DNA of 64,000 nucleotides. It comes from UMGS1994 sp944386155. Lineage in GTDB: Bacteria > Bacillota > Clostridia > TANB77 > CAG-508. Positions within the stretch are counted from its first letter, which is position 1, and each line of letters begins with the position of its first letter. Below the pieces are notes generated by a model, which was not told the origin of the DNA, ran no database searches, and saw only the letters and a program-made list of their open reading frames with translations. Location of the stretch: positions 1,741,286-1,805,285 of the forward strand of contig OZ006973.1 of NCBI GenBank assembly GCA_963931085.1, in the 5' to 3' direction. This document shows, piece after piece, positions 44,818 to 54,667 of this stretch. A program made the position numbers and the translations under genes.

Positions 44818-46074
44818 TTATAGAATAAAGAAATATGCAATTATAGAAAATGTATTTAATATTAATGATAATATTAATAACATTACTATTATTGAGTTAT
44901 CTCTATTATTTTTTTCTATTTTCAAATCTTTATATATAATCTCATATTTCTTTCTTATTTCTTCAAATAAATCATCTAATTCAAATGTATTTTTAAGTAC
45001 TCTATAATATAAACTTCCTGTATCATCAGTAGTAACATCTTTTACCCATAAGTTTTTTGCAAAACTTATAAACTCATGTCTAATTTTAATTATTTGATCA
45101 TAACTCTTAAACTCAGTATTTATTTGATTTAAGAATATTTTTTGATATAGTCTTAAAATATATGTGTAGTAAATTTGATTTTCAAATTCATAAGGAAGTT
45201 TTGTATAGTTATACATGTCTACCATTGATGCTAGTAGATTACAACTTGTATTTGTTATTCCTGTTCTAACATATTTAAGTTTTGAAATTATACTTAAATT
45301 TTGCTCATCATTTTTCTTATTTAAATCAGTTAAATAATTGCTTGGACAAACATTTGCATATTTGAAAAATTCATTTTCTAAATTTTCAAATGGATTTCTA
45401 TCATTCCAATTTTCACCCTGTATACATGTATATGCAAAAGTATAAAATTTTTGTTTATTTTCTACTGTAAGATCTTTTTCTTTATCTTGTGTTATTTCAT
45501 CAATTACTTCTTTAATTTTATTTAAATCCTCAAATGAATTCGTTTTAATATTTATATTTTCATATTGTTTCAATTTATTAAATTCTGAATACATTTCTCT
45601 AAATTTATAATTAAAATTTAACAAATCAGAAAATCTTTCTGTGTCTTCTACTGTTGTCTTTAAGCTTACAAAACAAACTCCTGTATTAAAACATATTATT
45701 TCTATTTTTGATACATCAAATAAAATATAATTTTCTTTTTTTCTTGTATCTTCTTTTATTTCTGTTTTGTAACCTGAGATATCATATTCAAATACAGTAC
45801 ATGCATGTTCTGATAAAACTTTACTTTTTCTTTCATCACTATACTCTTTAAAATCTCTTAATTTATTTCCTCTAAGTTCAAATGTTGGGAAATAAGAGTT
45901 TCTAATATTTGTACTAAAATAATTATAAATGTCTAAGTCTTTTTCTTTTTCAAATATCTTTAATCTACACTTATCGTTTTTTAATAATCTTAATAAATAT
46001 TTTTGATATTTATCTACATCTACTATATAAGGATATAAAAAATATGTGTATTGATATTTAACTGATAATTCCAC
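44818..46074 (-). CDS. Hypothetical protein with C-terminal membrane helices (418 aa)
   Basis: No family is recognised. The protein begins MELSVKYQYTYFLYPYI, is largely hydrophilic and Asn/Asp/Lys/Phe-rich, and ends in a hydrophobic hairpin (SIIVMLLILSLILNTFSI then AYFFIL), after a coiled segment (LFEEIRKKYEIIYKDL). This is a tail-anchored-like layout. Because acpS follows within 12 bases they are likely co-transcribed, but this need not mean a shared task. The start ATG is at 46074, and the 58-base gap to the WG-repeat gene contains GGAGAAATG. A divalent-metal transporter of the CorA type would also carry two C-terminal helices, but the GMN motif is not seen. Confidence 0.75.
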   Translation of the reverse strand: MELSVKYQYTYFLYPYIVDVDKYQKYLLRLLKNDKCRLKIFEKEKDLDIYNYFSTNIRNSYFPTFELRGNKLRDFKEYSDERKSKVLSEHACTVFEYDISGYKTEIKEDTRKKENYILFDVSKIEIICFNTGVCFVSLKTTVEDTERFSDLLNFNYKFREMYSEFNKLKQYENINIKTNSFEDLNKIKEVIDEITQDKEKDLTVENKQKFYTFAYTCIQGENWNDRNPFENLENEFFKYANVCPSNYLTDLNKKNDEQNLSIISKLKYVRTGITNTSCNLLASMVDMYNYTKLPYEFENQIYYTYILRLYQKIFLNQINTEFKSYDQIIKIRHEFISFAKNLWVKDVTTDDTGSLYYRVLKNTFELDDLFEEIRKKYEIIYKDLKIEKNNRDNSIIVMLLILSLILNTFSIIAYFFIL

Positions 46075-46132
46075 TTTACATTTCTCCTATTTTGTATTTT
46101 TGTTTTTATTTTAACTTTCTATTTTACTTTTT

Positions 46133-47650
46133 TTATTCTGTATATGAATTTAATTCTATATTTTTATCCAAATGATATTTTCCAATAAAATCGATTATAA
46201 TATTATCACTTAAATCTATTGTAGGCTCCAAAACAATAGCCCCATCAGATTTTAATGCTCCCCATTTACCATCTTTTTGCACTGCACAAAATCCATAAGC
46301 ATTTTGTTCTTGAGCATCATCATATATACAATCTACAACTCTTTCTCCTTCTTTATTTTCATATCCATATTTTCCATTTTCTTTTACTAAAAATAACGTA
46401 TTGTTTGAAAGGACATCTTTATTTGATTTTTCTTCAAATAATAAATTGTAATATTTATAATCATCTCCAACTCTTATTCTAATATAAGAATTGTCTATAT
46501 TTACTTCACTTATTGTTCCTGTAACTTTATATTCACAAGTATTGTCATAAATATCTGTTGTATAATCTTCATTTTCACATTCAAAGAATGCTGCATCTGC
46601 TCTATAAGTTACATTAACATATTTTAAATCTACTACTACATTTCCTGATGAATCAATAATTCCATATTTGTTATCTTCACCTGCTATATAATAGTCACCG
46701 TATGCATGTTCTAAATAATCATATGTTTTATCTAATAATTCTTTCTTTTCACTATTTATTATATTAAATTTGTTATCCTTTAATAATACATATTCATCTT
46801 CATTAATTTCTATAATATCTTCATTGTCATCTAACTCTAAAATTACTGATTCAGTATTATCCACTACAAATTTTTTATCATCATTTTCTACTAAGTATTG
46901 AGTTCCATCATGTACATCAGTTATATTATCATAATTAAAATTTAACACCGTATTTTTATCTGGTAAAATTAGTCCGTATTTATTTTCTGAATTTTTTACT
47001 ATATATCCATCATCATAAATATCTCCTAAAGCTTTGATTTCAGAATATTGAACATCTAGAATTAAATCTTTAGTCATATCATTATATAATCCATATTTTC
47101 CGTCTTTTTCTAATATTATACTTCTTTCTAATCCTTTTAATGTATATATGTCGTCATATTCAGGTGGAAGAATTTGATTTCCTGAATAATCTATTAAACC
47201 ATATTTTCCATCTTGATTGAATCTTAAAGAATTTGTATCATACCAAATATCTTCTGTACTAGTATAATTGTCTAAAGGTTCAACATTTGAATAATTAGTA
47301 AATAATTCTTCACCTTTAGAATTTATAACTTTTGTTTTATATGTTTCATTTTCATAATCTACATCATAATTATATATAAATATATCTTTAGTCTTATCTG
47401 GTACTACTATCATTTCATCATATGAAGCATCTATTACAACTTCACCTTTACTATTTATTACTCCCCATTTATTATTTGTATTGTATGAGAAATATTCTAC
47501 AGGTTCATTTACCTGAACAACTTCTTTTTTATTAAACAATGCAACTATTGAAACAATTACCATAATTATTACAATTAAAGCAATTACTGTTGCAATTACC
47601 TTTTTTATATTTAATTTGGGTTCATCATCAAATCTTCTACCTCTACTCAT
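46133..47650 (-). CDS. WG-repeat protein with N-terminal membrane anchor (505 aa)
   Basis: Residues 17-40 are a membrane segment (VIATVIALIVIIMVIVSIV). Outside it lie seven to eight WG/beta-propeller-like repeats of about 50-60 residues: KWGVINSKGEVVIDASYDE, KYGLIDYSGNQILPPEYDD, KYGLYNDMTKDLILDVQYSE, KYGIIDSSGNVVVDLKY, KYGYENKEGERVVDCIYD and KWGALKSDGAIVLEP. WG repeats form repeat folds of unknown partner, common on Gram-positive surfaces. The start is ATG 47650, after AGGAGGAATT. It is a stand-alone gene, with the next one divergent. Confidence 0.9.
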   Translation of the reverse strand: MSRGRRFDDEPKLNIKKVIATVIALIVIIMVIVSIVALFNKKEVVQVNEPVEYFSYNTNNKWGVINSKGEVVIDASYDEMIVVPDKTKDIFIYNYDVDYENETYKTKVINSKGEELFTNYSNVEPLDNYTSTEDIWYDTNSLRFNQDGKYGLIDYSGNQILPPEYDDIYTLKGLERSIILEKDGKYGLYNDMTKDLILDVQYSEIKALGDIYDDGYIVKNSENKYGLILPDKNTVLNFNYDNITDVHDGTQYLVENDDKKFVVDNTESVILELDDNEDIIEINEDEYVLLKDNKFNIINSEKKELLDKTYDYLEHAYGDYYIAGEDNKYGIIDSSGNVVVDLKYVNVTYRADAAFFECENEDYTTDIYDNTCEYKVTGTISEVNIDNSYIRIRVGDDYKYYNLLFEEKSNKDVLSNNTLFLVKENGKYGYENKEGERVVDCIYDDAQEQNAYGFCAVQKDGKWGALKSDGAIVLEPTIDLSDNIIIDFIGKYHLDKNIELNSYTE

Positions 47651-47951
47651 AATTCCTCCAATATAACTTTATAAATTACATCATAACTATATCAAATTTA
47701 GTTTTATTTTACAATACTTTCATGCTATAAAGAGCAATCTTTTTTATATAGATATTTCTTTTTTAATTCTTTTTTATTTTCTTTTTATTTCTTTTTTATT
47801 TATTTTATATTTATTTTATATTCCATTTTTATTTACTTATATAAATATTAATTATTAATCATATTTTATTAAGTTTATATTTGCTCTACAAATGAACTAT
47901 CTAAAAAACATATTTTGTGGTATAATATTTTTTAGTTTGGAGGTAAATTAA
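47651..47951. other. Divergent intergenic region with an extended -10 promoter
   Basis: About 300 bp of AT-rich DNA. TGGTATAAT at about 47919-47927 is an extended -10 element in front of the acyl-ACP thioesterase, with GGAGGTAAATTAA as RBS. A -35 box is weak. The remainder is T-rich with repeated TTTTTTATTT runs and holds no gene. Confidence 0.65.
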
Positions 47952-48677
47952 ATGGGAGTATTCACAAAAAAATATACAATAACATTTGAAGATGTTACAG
48001 ATAAACTAGAACTAAAAAATATCTCTTTAATGAAATATTTAGTAGATGCAGCTGGAATGCACTCTGAAACTGTTGGTTATGGCTTATCTACAATAGATAA
48101 AACTCATATTGTTTTTCTACTTGTTGGTTGGAAAGTTAAAATTTTAGAAAATCCACATTTATTAGATGAAATAGAAATTAGAACTTGGGCTGAAAATTTA
48201 TCACATTCTTTATCTGTACGTAATTTTGAGGTTTATATAAAAGATAAACTAGTTGCACTTGCAAGTACTAAATGGATTATGGTAAATCCAAAAGATCATT
48301 CAGTTGCAATAGTTACAGAAGAGATTGAAAATGCTTACGGACCTGTTAATAAAAAAGTATTCGATGAGCCTATTCCTAAATTGCGTATTCCAAAAAAAGT
48401 AGATAAAATAAAAGAATATACTATAGAGCGTAGAGATATTGATTCAAATAAACATGTAAATAATTTAAAATATTTAGAAATAGCTTTAGAATTATTATCA
48501 GATGATGATTATTCTGAAACTGATTTTTCAGAAATTACAGTAAATTATAAAAACGAATGTAAATTACATCATGATGTATTGTGTTCATATACAAAAATAT
48601 CTGATTTTGAACATGTTATTGTCGTTCAAAGTATAGATAAAACTAAACTTCATGCAATTATTAAATTAAAAAAGTAG
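47952..48677 (+). CDS. Acyl-ACP thioesterase
   Basis: The double-hotdog enzyme (241 aa) hydrolyses acyl-ACP to free fatty acids. The first hotdog unit has the YTITFEDVTDKLELKNISLMK start and AGMHSETVGYG, with a Trp-rich ILVGWKVKIL-type strand. The second has the catalytic region RRDIDSNKHVNNLKYLE (Asp, Asn, His). Length matches the bacterial FatA-like family (about 235-250). The start is ATG 47952. It is monocistronic, ending in a terminator whose stem contains the stop codon. Confidence 0.93.
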   Translation: MGVFTKKYTITFEDVTDKLELKNISLMKYLVDAAGMHSETVGYGLSTIDKTHIVFLLVGWKVKILENPHLLDEIEIRTWAENLSHSLSVRNFEVYIKDKLVALASTKWIMVNPKDHSVAIVTEEIENAYGPVNKKVFDEPIPKLRIPKKVDKIKEYTIERRDIDSNKHVNNLKYLEIALELLSDDDYSETDFSEITVNYKNECKLHHDVLCSYTKISDFEHVIVVQSIDKTKLHAIIKLKK

Positions 48678-48704
48678 TTTTAGAAATTCTAAAACTACTT
48701 TTCT
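48670..48704. terminator. Terminator of the acyl-ACP thioesterase gene
   Basis: AAAAGTAGTTTTAGAA (48670-48685) pairs perfectly with TTCTAAAACTACTTTT (48687-48702), followed by T-rich sequence. The stop codon is inside the left arm. Confidence 0.9.
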
Positions 48705-48816
48705 TTATTTATTTTCTTTGTTTATTTTATTTAATTTTAGTTTATCTTTATTTTTACTTTTATTTTACTTTTTTTCTTTTTTACCTTTTGTTCTTCTTTT
48801 ACAGAATTTAACTTGT

Positions 48817-51288
48817 TTATTTCTTATTTTTCTTTGAAACTTTTACAACAATTACACTCATATCATCTTTACATATACCATAATTGTTATCCACTGCTTC
48901 ATTAAGTAAAATATCTGCCATTTTTTGAACATTATTTGTACTTATATTTTTTAGTAACTTAATAAACCACTTATCACCTTGTTCTTCTTCTTTTGAATCT
49001 ATAACTCCATCTGTACACATAATAAATATATCACCATCTGAAATATCTTTATCAAATACAGATACCTCAACATTATTTAATATGCCAAGTGGAAGTGAAT
49101 TTGATACCACAACATCTATATTTTGTTTGTTCTTTATATATGTTTTACAAGCACCGTTTTTTATAAACTCTACTGTACCATTATATAAATCAAATATTGA
49201 TGTATCAATAGTAGCATAAACTTCTTCTGTTGTTAATTTTATTGTGGAATTAATAAGTTCTACTGAATCATCTTTGTCAAATCCAGCTGAAAGCAATTTT
49301 TTCATCATTTTAATAACTATCTGACTACTTTTTCTAGCTTCTATACCAGAGCCCATTCCATCACTTAATACAATTAAACATTTATCATCTTCTAATTTTA
49401 TTTGAATACTACTATCTCCAGATATATTATTCCCTGATTTAGTAGTCTTTGCATAACCAAGTTGCATTGTATACTTATCTTCTGAAGTATATCTTTGCAT
49501 ATAACTACTTGCATCAATATTACTTGTATCTTTTTGTAGCATGACTTTTTCATCACAGACTTTAGAAATTATATTCTCTATAAACTTAATTTTATCTTTC
49601 TCTTTTACAATAGCAATATTTTCATAATAAATATCAACAAATATCTTTCCAGAATGTGCTTTTTTTATCTTTATATCTTTTATATCCACACCTTTTTGAA
49701 ATAAAAGGTCTCTAATTTGTATTTCTTTATCTTTATATTTTGACTTTTCTTCTTTTTCCTTTGTTATTTCATCTGCTATTTCATTTATTGCTTTTGAAAC
49801 TCCTTTTAACTGTTTTGACATTGTTTTTCTATGTTCTTCGAATCTTGTCTTCCAATTAAAACTCATTTCATTAATTCTATAAGTTCTATTTATAATTCTT
49901 ATTATTTGATCAATATCTTCTTTAATGACATCATTATTTTCTAAACCAACTATATAATTTTTTCTCTTCTCAAATATTTTCATTAAATCTTCTTTTGTCA
50001 TCTCTGACTTTTCAATCATAATTATATAGATATCTTCTATAATTCCACTTTCAAGATTCATTAAATCATCATAAAGGATATTGTTTGGAAATCTTTCAAG
50101 ATTATTTAATAAATCTTCTACAAACATTACTTTGCTATTGTTTATATTATCAATTTCATTTTCTATAAGAGTTCTATCTTTTATTCCTAAGGCTTTTGCC
50201 ATCTCTGCAACGACTCCTGAAATACTATCTAATCTATTTTTAGTATCTGTTGCATCAGATAGTCTTACACCATCTTGCCATTCTAATAGTTTAACATCAT
50301 CAGATATTTCTTGTATATCTATTCCTACAAATTTTGGAACAAACATTGACAATATTCCAGCTACTAATATTTCTATTATCGGAATAAGTTCAATCGCAAA
50401 TCCTGTGGAAATATATTCAATTATGACATTGCCCGCAAAAAATCCAATCACTGTAGCAATTTTTCCGAATCTTGATAATAATCCAGCAAAAAATCCAGAA
50501 ATTGCAAAAGCTAATATTTGTACTGGAGTTACTATTTCTAATATTCCTAATATAAGACCTATTGAAATTCCTGTTGTAGCTCCAACTAAAACTCCACTTC
50601 TTAAGCTTAAAGCTAAAATCATAAATATACATATTATATTAGTTATAGAAACTCCGAATATAGAAATTGGATTTAGTGCACAAGCTGCAACAGTAACTAA
50701 TATTGTAGCTCCAATTACTTCTTCTATTGAAAAAGCTTTATCTTTATTAAATTCTTTAACAACAACTAAACTATTTATAAATATTTTATAAAATACATAT
50801 GTTAATACAACACTAGATAAACTTATTAAAACATCATATACAAGTAAGTTTTTATTAAAAATACATTTAATAACTTGTACAAAAATAGTTGAAATCAATA
50901 AATTCTTTCCTAGTTTAGTCATTTCATTTCTATTGTCTTGAATTATTGGTTTAAATATAAGTATTGAAAAAATAAAAACTAATACATTTAAAATATATGA
51001 TAAAGTAGAATCAAAACCAAATCCAATAAAGTTACCTACAATAGTAACTAATAAAACAATTCCAGCAGGAACATTACTATTACAACAAGCTACAAATATA
51101 GCAAGTGCAAATGGAGTAACTAATCCATTGATAGACATCATAGAAATTAAAAAAGCAATAATATAAATCACAATATTATTAACTAATAATAATCTACTTT
51201 TTCCTTCTACACTATCTACTTTATTTTCAATATTAACTTTTATTTTTTTTATTCTATCTGTTAAACCTTCTGCTAAATTTTGAAACAT
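48817..51288 (-). CDS. spoIIE: Stage II sporulation protein E (PP2C phosphatase)
   Basis: The 823-aa product has three parts: about ten membrane segments in residues 30-310, a central regulatory region (about 320-590) with coiled sequence, and a PP2C-like phosphatase domain (about 600-823). The last has VLSDGMGSGIEARKSSQ (Asp and Gly metal site, about residue 648) and FIMCTDGVIDSKEEEQ. SpoIIE dephosphorylates SpoIIAA-P and activates sigma-F in the forespore, at the septum. ATG 51288 is preferred over GTG 51297 because GAGGTGG lies between them at proper distance from 51288. Monocistronic. Confidence 0.97.
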   Translation of the reverse strand: MFQNLAEGLTDRIKKIKVNIENKVDSVEGKSRLLLVNNIVIYIIAFLISMMSINGLVTPFALAIFVACCNSNVPAGIVLLVTIVGNFIGFGFDSTLSYILNVLVFIFSILIFKPIIQDNRNEMTKLGKNLLISTIFVQVIKCIFNKNLLVYDVLISLSSVVLTYVFYKIFINSLVVVKEFNKDKAFSIEEVIGATILVTVAACALNPISIFGVSITNIICIFMILALSLRSGVLVGATTGISIGLILGILEIVTPVQILAFAISGFFAGLLSRFGKIATVIGFFAGNVIIEYISTGFAIELIPIIEILVAGILSMFVPKFVGIDIQEISDDVKLLEWQDGVRLSDATDTKNRLDSISGVVAEMAKALGIKDRTLIENEIDNINNSKVMFVEDLLNNLERFPNNILYDDLMNLESGIIEDIYIIMIEKSEMTKEDLMKIFEKRKNYIVGLENNDVIKEDIDQIIRIINRTYRINEMSFNWKTRFEEHRKTMSKQLKGVSKAINEIADEITKEKEEKSKYKDKEIQIRDLLFQKGVDIKDIKIKKAHSGKIFVDIYYENIAIVKEKDKIKFIENIISKVCDEKVMLQKDTSNIDASSYMQRYTSEDKYTMQLGYAKTTKSGNNISGDSSIQIKLEDDKCLIVLSDGMGSGIEARKSSQIVIKMMKKLLSAGFDKDDSVELINSTIKLTTEEVYATIDTSIFDLYNGTVEFIKNGACKTYIKNKQNIDVVVSNSLPLGILNNVEVSVFDKDISDGDIFIMCTDGVIDSKEEEQGDKWFIKLLKNISTNNVQKMADILLNEAVDNNYGICKDDMSVIVVKVSKKNKK

Positions 51289-51629
51289 CCTTACCACCTC
51301 ATACTTTTCTTATATTAAATAACATAATCTTTAAAAAAGATGTCGATTGTAAGTATTAATATAAAAAAAGTTATCTTCTTTTTGTGATATTTTTTGCTAT
51401 TTTTCTCATACAGTGTTCTTATTCTATTATACTTTTCTTAAAAAATCAATAGAAAACATTTTATCTTAAGCTAAAACTATCTACGGAAATCTATATTTAC
51501 TTTAAATATCCTCCGTTTTTCTCATAAGAAAAAGAAGATTGATTAATCAACCTTCTTTTAACTTGTTAAACTATTTACTTTTTTCTTTAACTTTTATTTA
51601 ACTTTTCTTTTAGCTTACTTTTATCTGTC
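51289..51629. other. Intergenic region with terminator
   Basis: This 340-bp gap lies between the leftward UDP-sugar fusion gene and the leftward spoIIE. At 51529-51560, AAAAGAAG...CTTCTTTT forms a hairpin with one mismatch and a T-run on the minus strand, the terminator of the fusion gene. Near 51484-51516, ACGGA and TCCGT flank a partly palindromic A/T stretch ending in TTTTT, a second weak hairpin. The spoIIE promoter should lie at 51298-51420 (Spo0A/sigma-A or sigma-H type), but no box is decisive. Confidence 0.55.
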
Positions 51630-54599
51630 TTATTCAATAATAGTAAGCATTTCGCTTTTTAATTCTTCCATTCTCTTTGTTGCATCTTCTTCTGATTTTC
51701 CTTTAACACCTATATATAATTTTAGTTTAGGTTCAGTTCCAGAAGGACGAACACAACACCATTCATTGTTTTCAAGTTCATAATATAGAACATTTGATTT
51801 TGGAAGATCTAATACAGTTTCTTTACCTGTCTTCATGTCTTTAGCAACTCCTGTTTGATAATCTCTAGTAACTAATACTTTATATTTACCAAAATTCTTA
51901 ATAGGATTTACTCTTAAAGAATCTGTAATTTGTTTAATCTTCTTAGCTCCATCAGCACCTTTTAATGTAATTGAAACTGGAGTTTCTTTATAATATCCAT
52001 ATTTTTTATAAATGTTTTGCATTTGTTCCCATAAAGTTATATTTTTGCTCTTATAGTAAGCTGCTGCTTCGCAAAGCATCATTACTGCTACTACACCATC
52101 TTTATCTCTTGCATGGTCACCATATAGGCATCCATAACTCTCTTCAAATCCAAAAATATATTGTTTATCTTTATTTTCTTCAAATAATCTCATTTGTTCA
52201 CCAATATATTTAAATCCTGTAAGAACTTCTATTAATTCTACACCATATTCTTTTGCTATATCATCTGCTAAATTTGTAGAAACTATACTTTTAATTAAAG
52301 TTCCGTTTTTTGGAAGAGTCTTCTTTTCTTTCATTTGAGATAATATGTATTCAGCAACAAGCATTGCTGTCATATTTCCTGTGAATAACTCATATTCACC
52401 TTTATCATTTTTAACTTGAATTCCAAGTCTATCTGTATCAGGATCTGTTGCTAAAACTAGATCTGCATCTACTCTTTTTGCAAGTCTTAGTGCAAGGTCG
52501 TAAGCTTTTGGATCTTCTGGATTTGGATGAACAACTGTAGGGAAATGTCCATCTGGCAACTCTTGCTCTGGAACTACATATACATTAGTAAATCCTAGTT
52601 CATCTAAAACTCTTTGAACAGCTTTGTTTCCAGCGCCATGTAAAGGTGTGTAAACTATTTTTATATCTTTTTCAACCTTTTTTATAACTTCTGGATTTAA
52701 AGATAATTTTTTTATAGTTCTATTATAAGCATCATCTATTGCTTTTCCTACTTTAAAATATAATCTCTTATCTCCAGCTTCGTCTCTTGATATTGTTTTA
52801 ATGTCAGCATAATCAACTTTATTTACTTCTGCAATTATATCTTTATCACGTGGTGATACTATTTGTGCTCCATCATCCCAATATACTTTATAACCATTAT
52901 ATTGAGCTGTATTATGACTTGCTGTAATCATTATGCCTGCTGTAGCTCCTAATTCTCTAATTGCAAAAGATAGTTCTGGAACAGGTCTTAATTCATCCAT
53001 TATATATGTCTTAATTCCATTTGCATTAAAACATAGTGCTGTGTATTCACTAAATTCTTTTGACATTTTTCTAGAATCATAAGAAATAACTACACCTTTA
53101 TCAGCAGTTCCTTGATTTAGAATATAATTTGCTAAACCTTGTGTTGCTTTTCCTACTGTTGTATAGTTCATTCTATTTGTACCAGCACCAATTATACCTC
53201 TTAATCCTGCTGTACCAAAATCTAAATCTTTATAAAATCTATCTTTAATTTCTTCTTCATTACCTTTAATTGCAAATAATTCATCTCTTAATGATTTATC
53301 AATATTTGCATCTTTACACCATTTCTCATATTTACTTAGATATTCCATTCTATTCCAATAATCTGTGTAAAGTTTTCTTGCAGTCTCTGGGCTATCTGCT
53401 CCTTCAGCATTTTTTATTGGAGCAAATTCTTCTTCTCTTTTTACTCTTAATACTACTACATCATCAAGCATTTCGTATGAGTCAAATATAAATAATTCAA
53501 ATTTATATGCATTAGGCTTTTCTGGAATTACTAACTTTCCTTCTGAGTCAATATATTTTGCCTTTTTAACTGCTGTATGATAAGGTAGTCTTACATCAGA
53601 AACTTTCTCTAGTCCTTTGATATTATATAAATGGAATATAGCATTTGCATCACCATAAACTAAAGAACCATAATCATCTCTCATATTTGCCATTTCTTCA
53701 GAAATTTCTGTGTATTCAATAACTCCTACCTTTTTATTTTTTCTACAAAATACTCCAACTTTTTCTTTTGGATCAGTTTTTTCTATTGTCTTTACTGCTC
53801 CTAAAACTTTAGCATCAATACTCATTCCAAGAAGTATAGGATCAACTGATTTTACTAAAACGTTGTCTACACCACTTATAAATACCCACTCGATACCATT
53901 ATTTTTCATTTCTTCAATGATTTTATTTTTACCCATTGCTTTTAAAGTTCCGCCATGACCATCTGCAGCTTCTTTAACTAATCCGTTTTCATCTAATAAT
54001 ATTTTTCCGTCCATAGATATCATAGGAAGTTCTCCTTGAACAAAGAACTTAATTGCATCTTTTGGATATCCAAAATAATTGTTTCTTTCAAAGAAAGCTA
54101 CTGTTTCAGCGTTATTTTCTCTACTTGTCATTATGTACCAAGGAATTACAACTTTATATTCATCTCTAGCTCTTTTTAAAGTGTCACAAAGTAACTCAAA
54201 TAAAGATTTATGAGACTCAAGTCCCATATCAAAAGTTCCTTTAGGTCCAGTGTGTCCTAATCTAGTACCTTGACCTCCTGCCATAGTTACAACTGCATAT
54301 TTATTTGCTTTTATAGCTTCTGCACCAATTTCTTCATATTTTTTAGTTTCATCTACTGTTAATTTAGATTTGTCAATATATTCAATAGGTTCTATTGTCA
54401 TATCTTCAAAGCTAACTTCTTCTTTAGCAGCTTTGTATAATTGTTTTGCTAGATCATAATTTATAGATAATATTTGATCTAATAATTCTTCTTTTTTTGC
54501 ATCGTCCAATTTATCGTAATATAACAATAAATGTTCTTGACCATTCTTTTTTAATAGCTCTTTTGCTTTTTTGAATTTTTCATTTAAGTTGTTCATCAA
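51630..54599 (-). CDS. Fused UDP-sugar pyrophosphorylase and phosphoglucomutase/phosphomannomutase (989 aa)
   Basis: Two consecutive activities occur in one frame. Residues 1 to about 415 are a UDPGP/AGX-type nucleotidyltransferase, with MAGGQGTRLGHTGPKGTF (about 108) and LESHKSLFELL, then FISGVDNVLVKSVDP. Residues about 420-989 are an alpha-D-phosphohexomutase. This part has FGTAGLRGIIGAGTNRMN, the phosphoserine motif MITASHNTAQYNGYKVYW (Ser about 561), the metal loop ATDPDTDRLGIQV, GFEESYG and CVRPSGTEPKLKLYIGV. The junction is near EYLSKYEKWCKDANIDKSL, the usual start of stand-alone mutases. The product likely turns hexose-6-phosphate into UDP-hexose in two steps for wall or glycan synthesis. 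It starts at ATG 54599 (ATG 54596 is also possible) after GAAAGGAGTT. Confidence 0.95.
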   Translation of the reverse strand: MMNNLNEKFKKAKELLKKNGQEHLLLYYDKLDDAKKEELLDQILSINYDLAKQLYKAAKEEVSFEDMTIEPIEYIDKSKLTVDETKKYEEIGAEAIKANKYAVVTMAGGQGTRLGHTGPKGTFDMGLESHKSLFELLCDTLKRARDEYKVVIPWYIMTSRENNAETVAFFERNNYFGYPKDAIKFFVQGELPMISMDGKILLDENGLVKEAADGHGGTLKAMGKNKIIEEMKNNGIEWVFISGVDNVLVKSVDPILLGMSIDAKVLGAVKTIEKTDPKEKVGVFCRKNKKVGVIEYTEISEEMANMRDDYGSLVYGDANAIFHLYNIKGLEKVSDVRLPYHTAVKKAKYIDSEGKLVIPEKPNAYKFELFIFDSYEMLDDVVVLRVKREEEFAPIKNAEGADSPETARKLYTDYWNRMEYLSKYEKWCKDANIDKSLRDELFAIKGNEEEIKDRFYKDLDFGTAGLRGIIGAGTNRMNYTTVGKATQGLANYILNQGTADKGVVISYDSRKMSKEFSEYTALCFNANGIKTYIMDELRPVPELSFAIRELGATAGIMITASHNTAQYNGYKVYWDDGAQIVSPRDKDIIAEVNKVDYADIKTISRDEAGDKRLYFKVGKAIDDAYNRTIKKLSLNPEVIKKVEKDIKIVYTPLHGAGNKAVQRVLDELGFTNVYVVPEQELPDGHFPTVVHPNPEDPKAYDLALRLAKRVDADLVLATDPDTDRLGIQVKNDKGEYELFTGNMTAMLVAEYILSQMKEKKTLPKNGTLIKSIVSTNLADDIAKEYGVELIEVLTGFKYIGEQMRLFEENKDKQYIFGFEESYGCLYGDHARDKDGVVAVMMLCEAAAYYKSKNITLWEQMQNIYKKYGYYKETPVSITLKGADGAKKIKQITDSLRVNPIKNFGKYKVLVTRDYQTGVAKDMKTGKETVLDLPKSNVLYYELENNEWCCVRPSGTEPKLKLYIGVKGKSEEDATKRMEELKSEMLTIIE

Positions 54600-54667
54600 T
54601 ATGTATAACTCCTTTCATACATTATTAAATATAAAAATCAAATCATACATATCTTATAACATTACGG

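Noticed and set aside
44818..46074. CorA-like magnesium channel.
   Set aside because: Two C-terminal helices fit, but the conserved GMN motif is not present.
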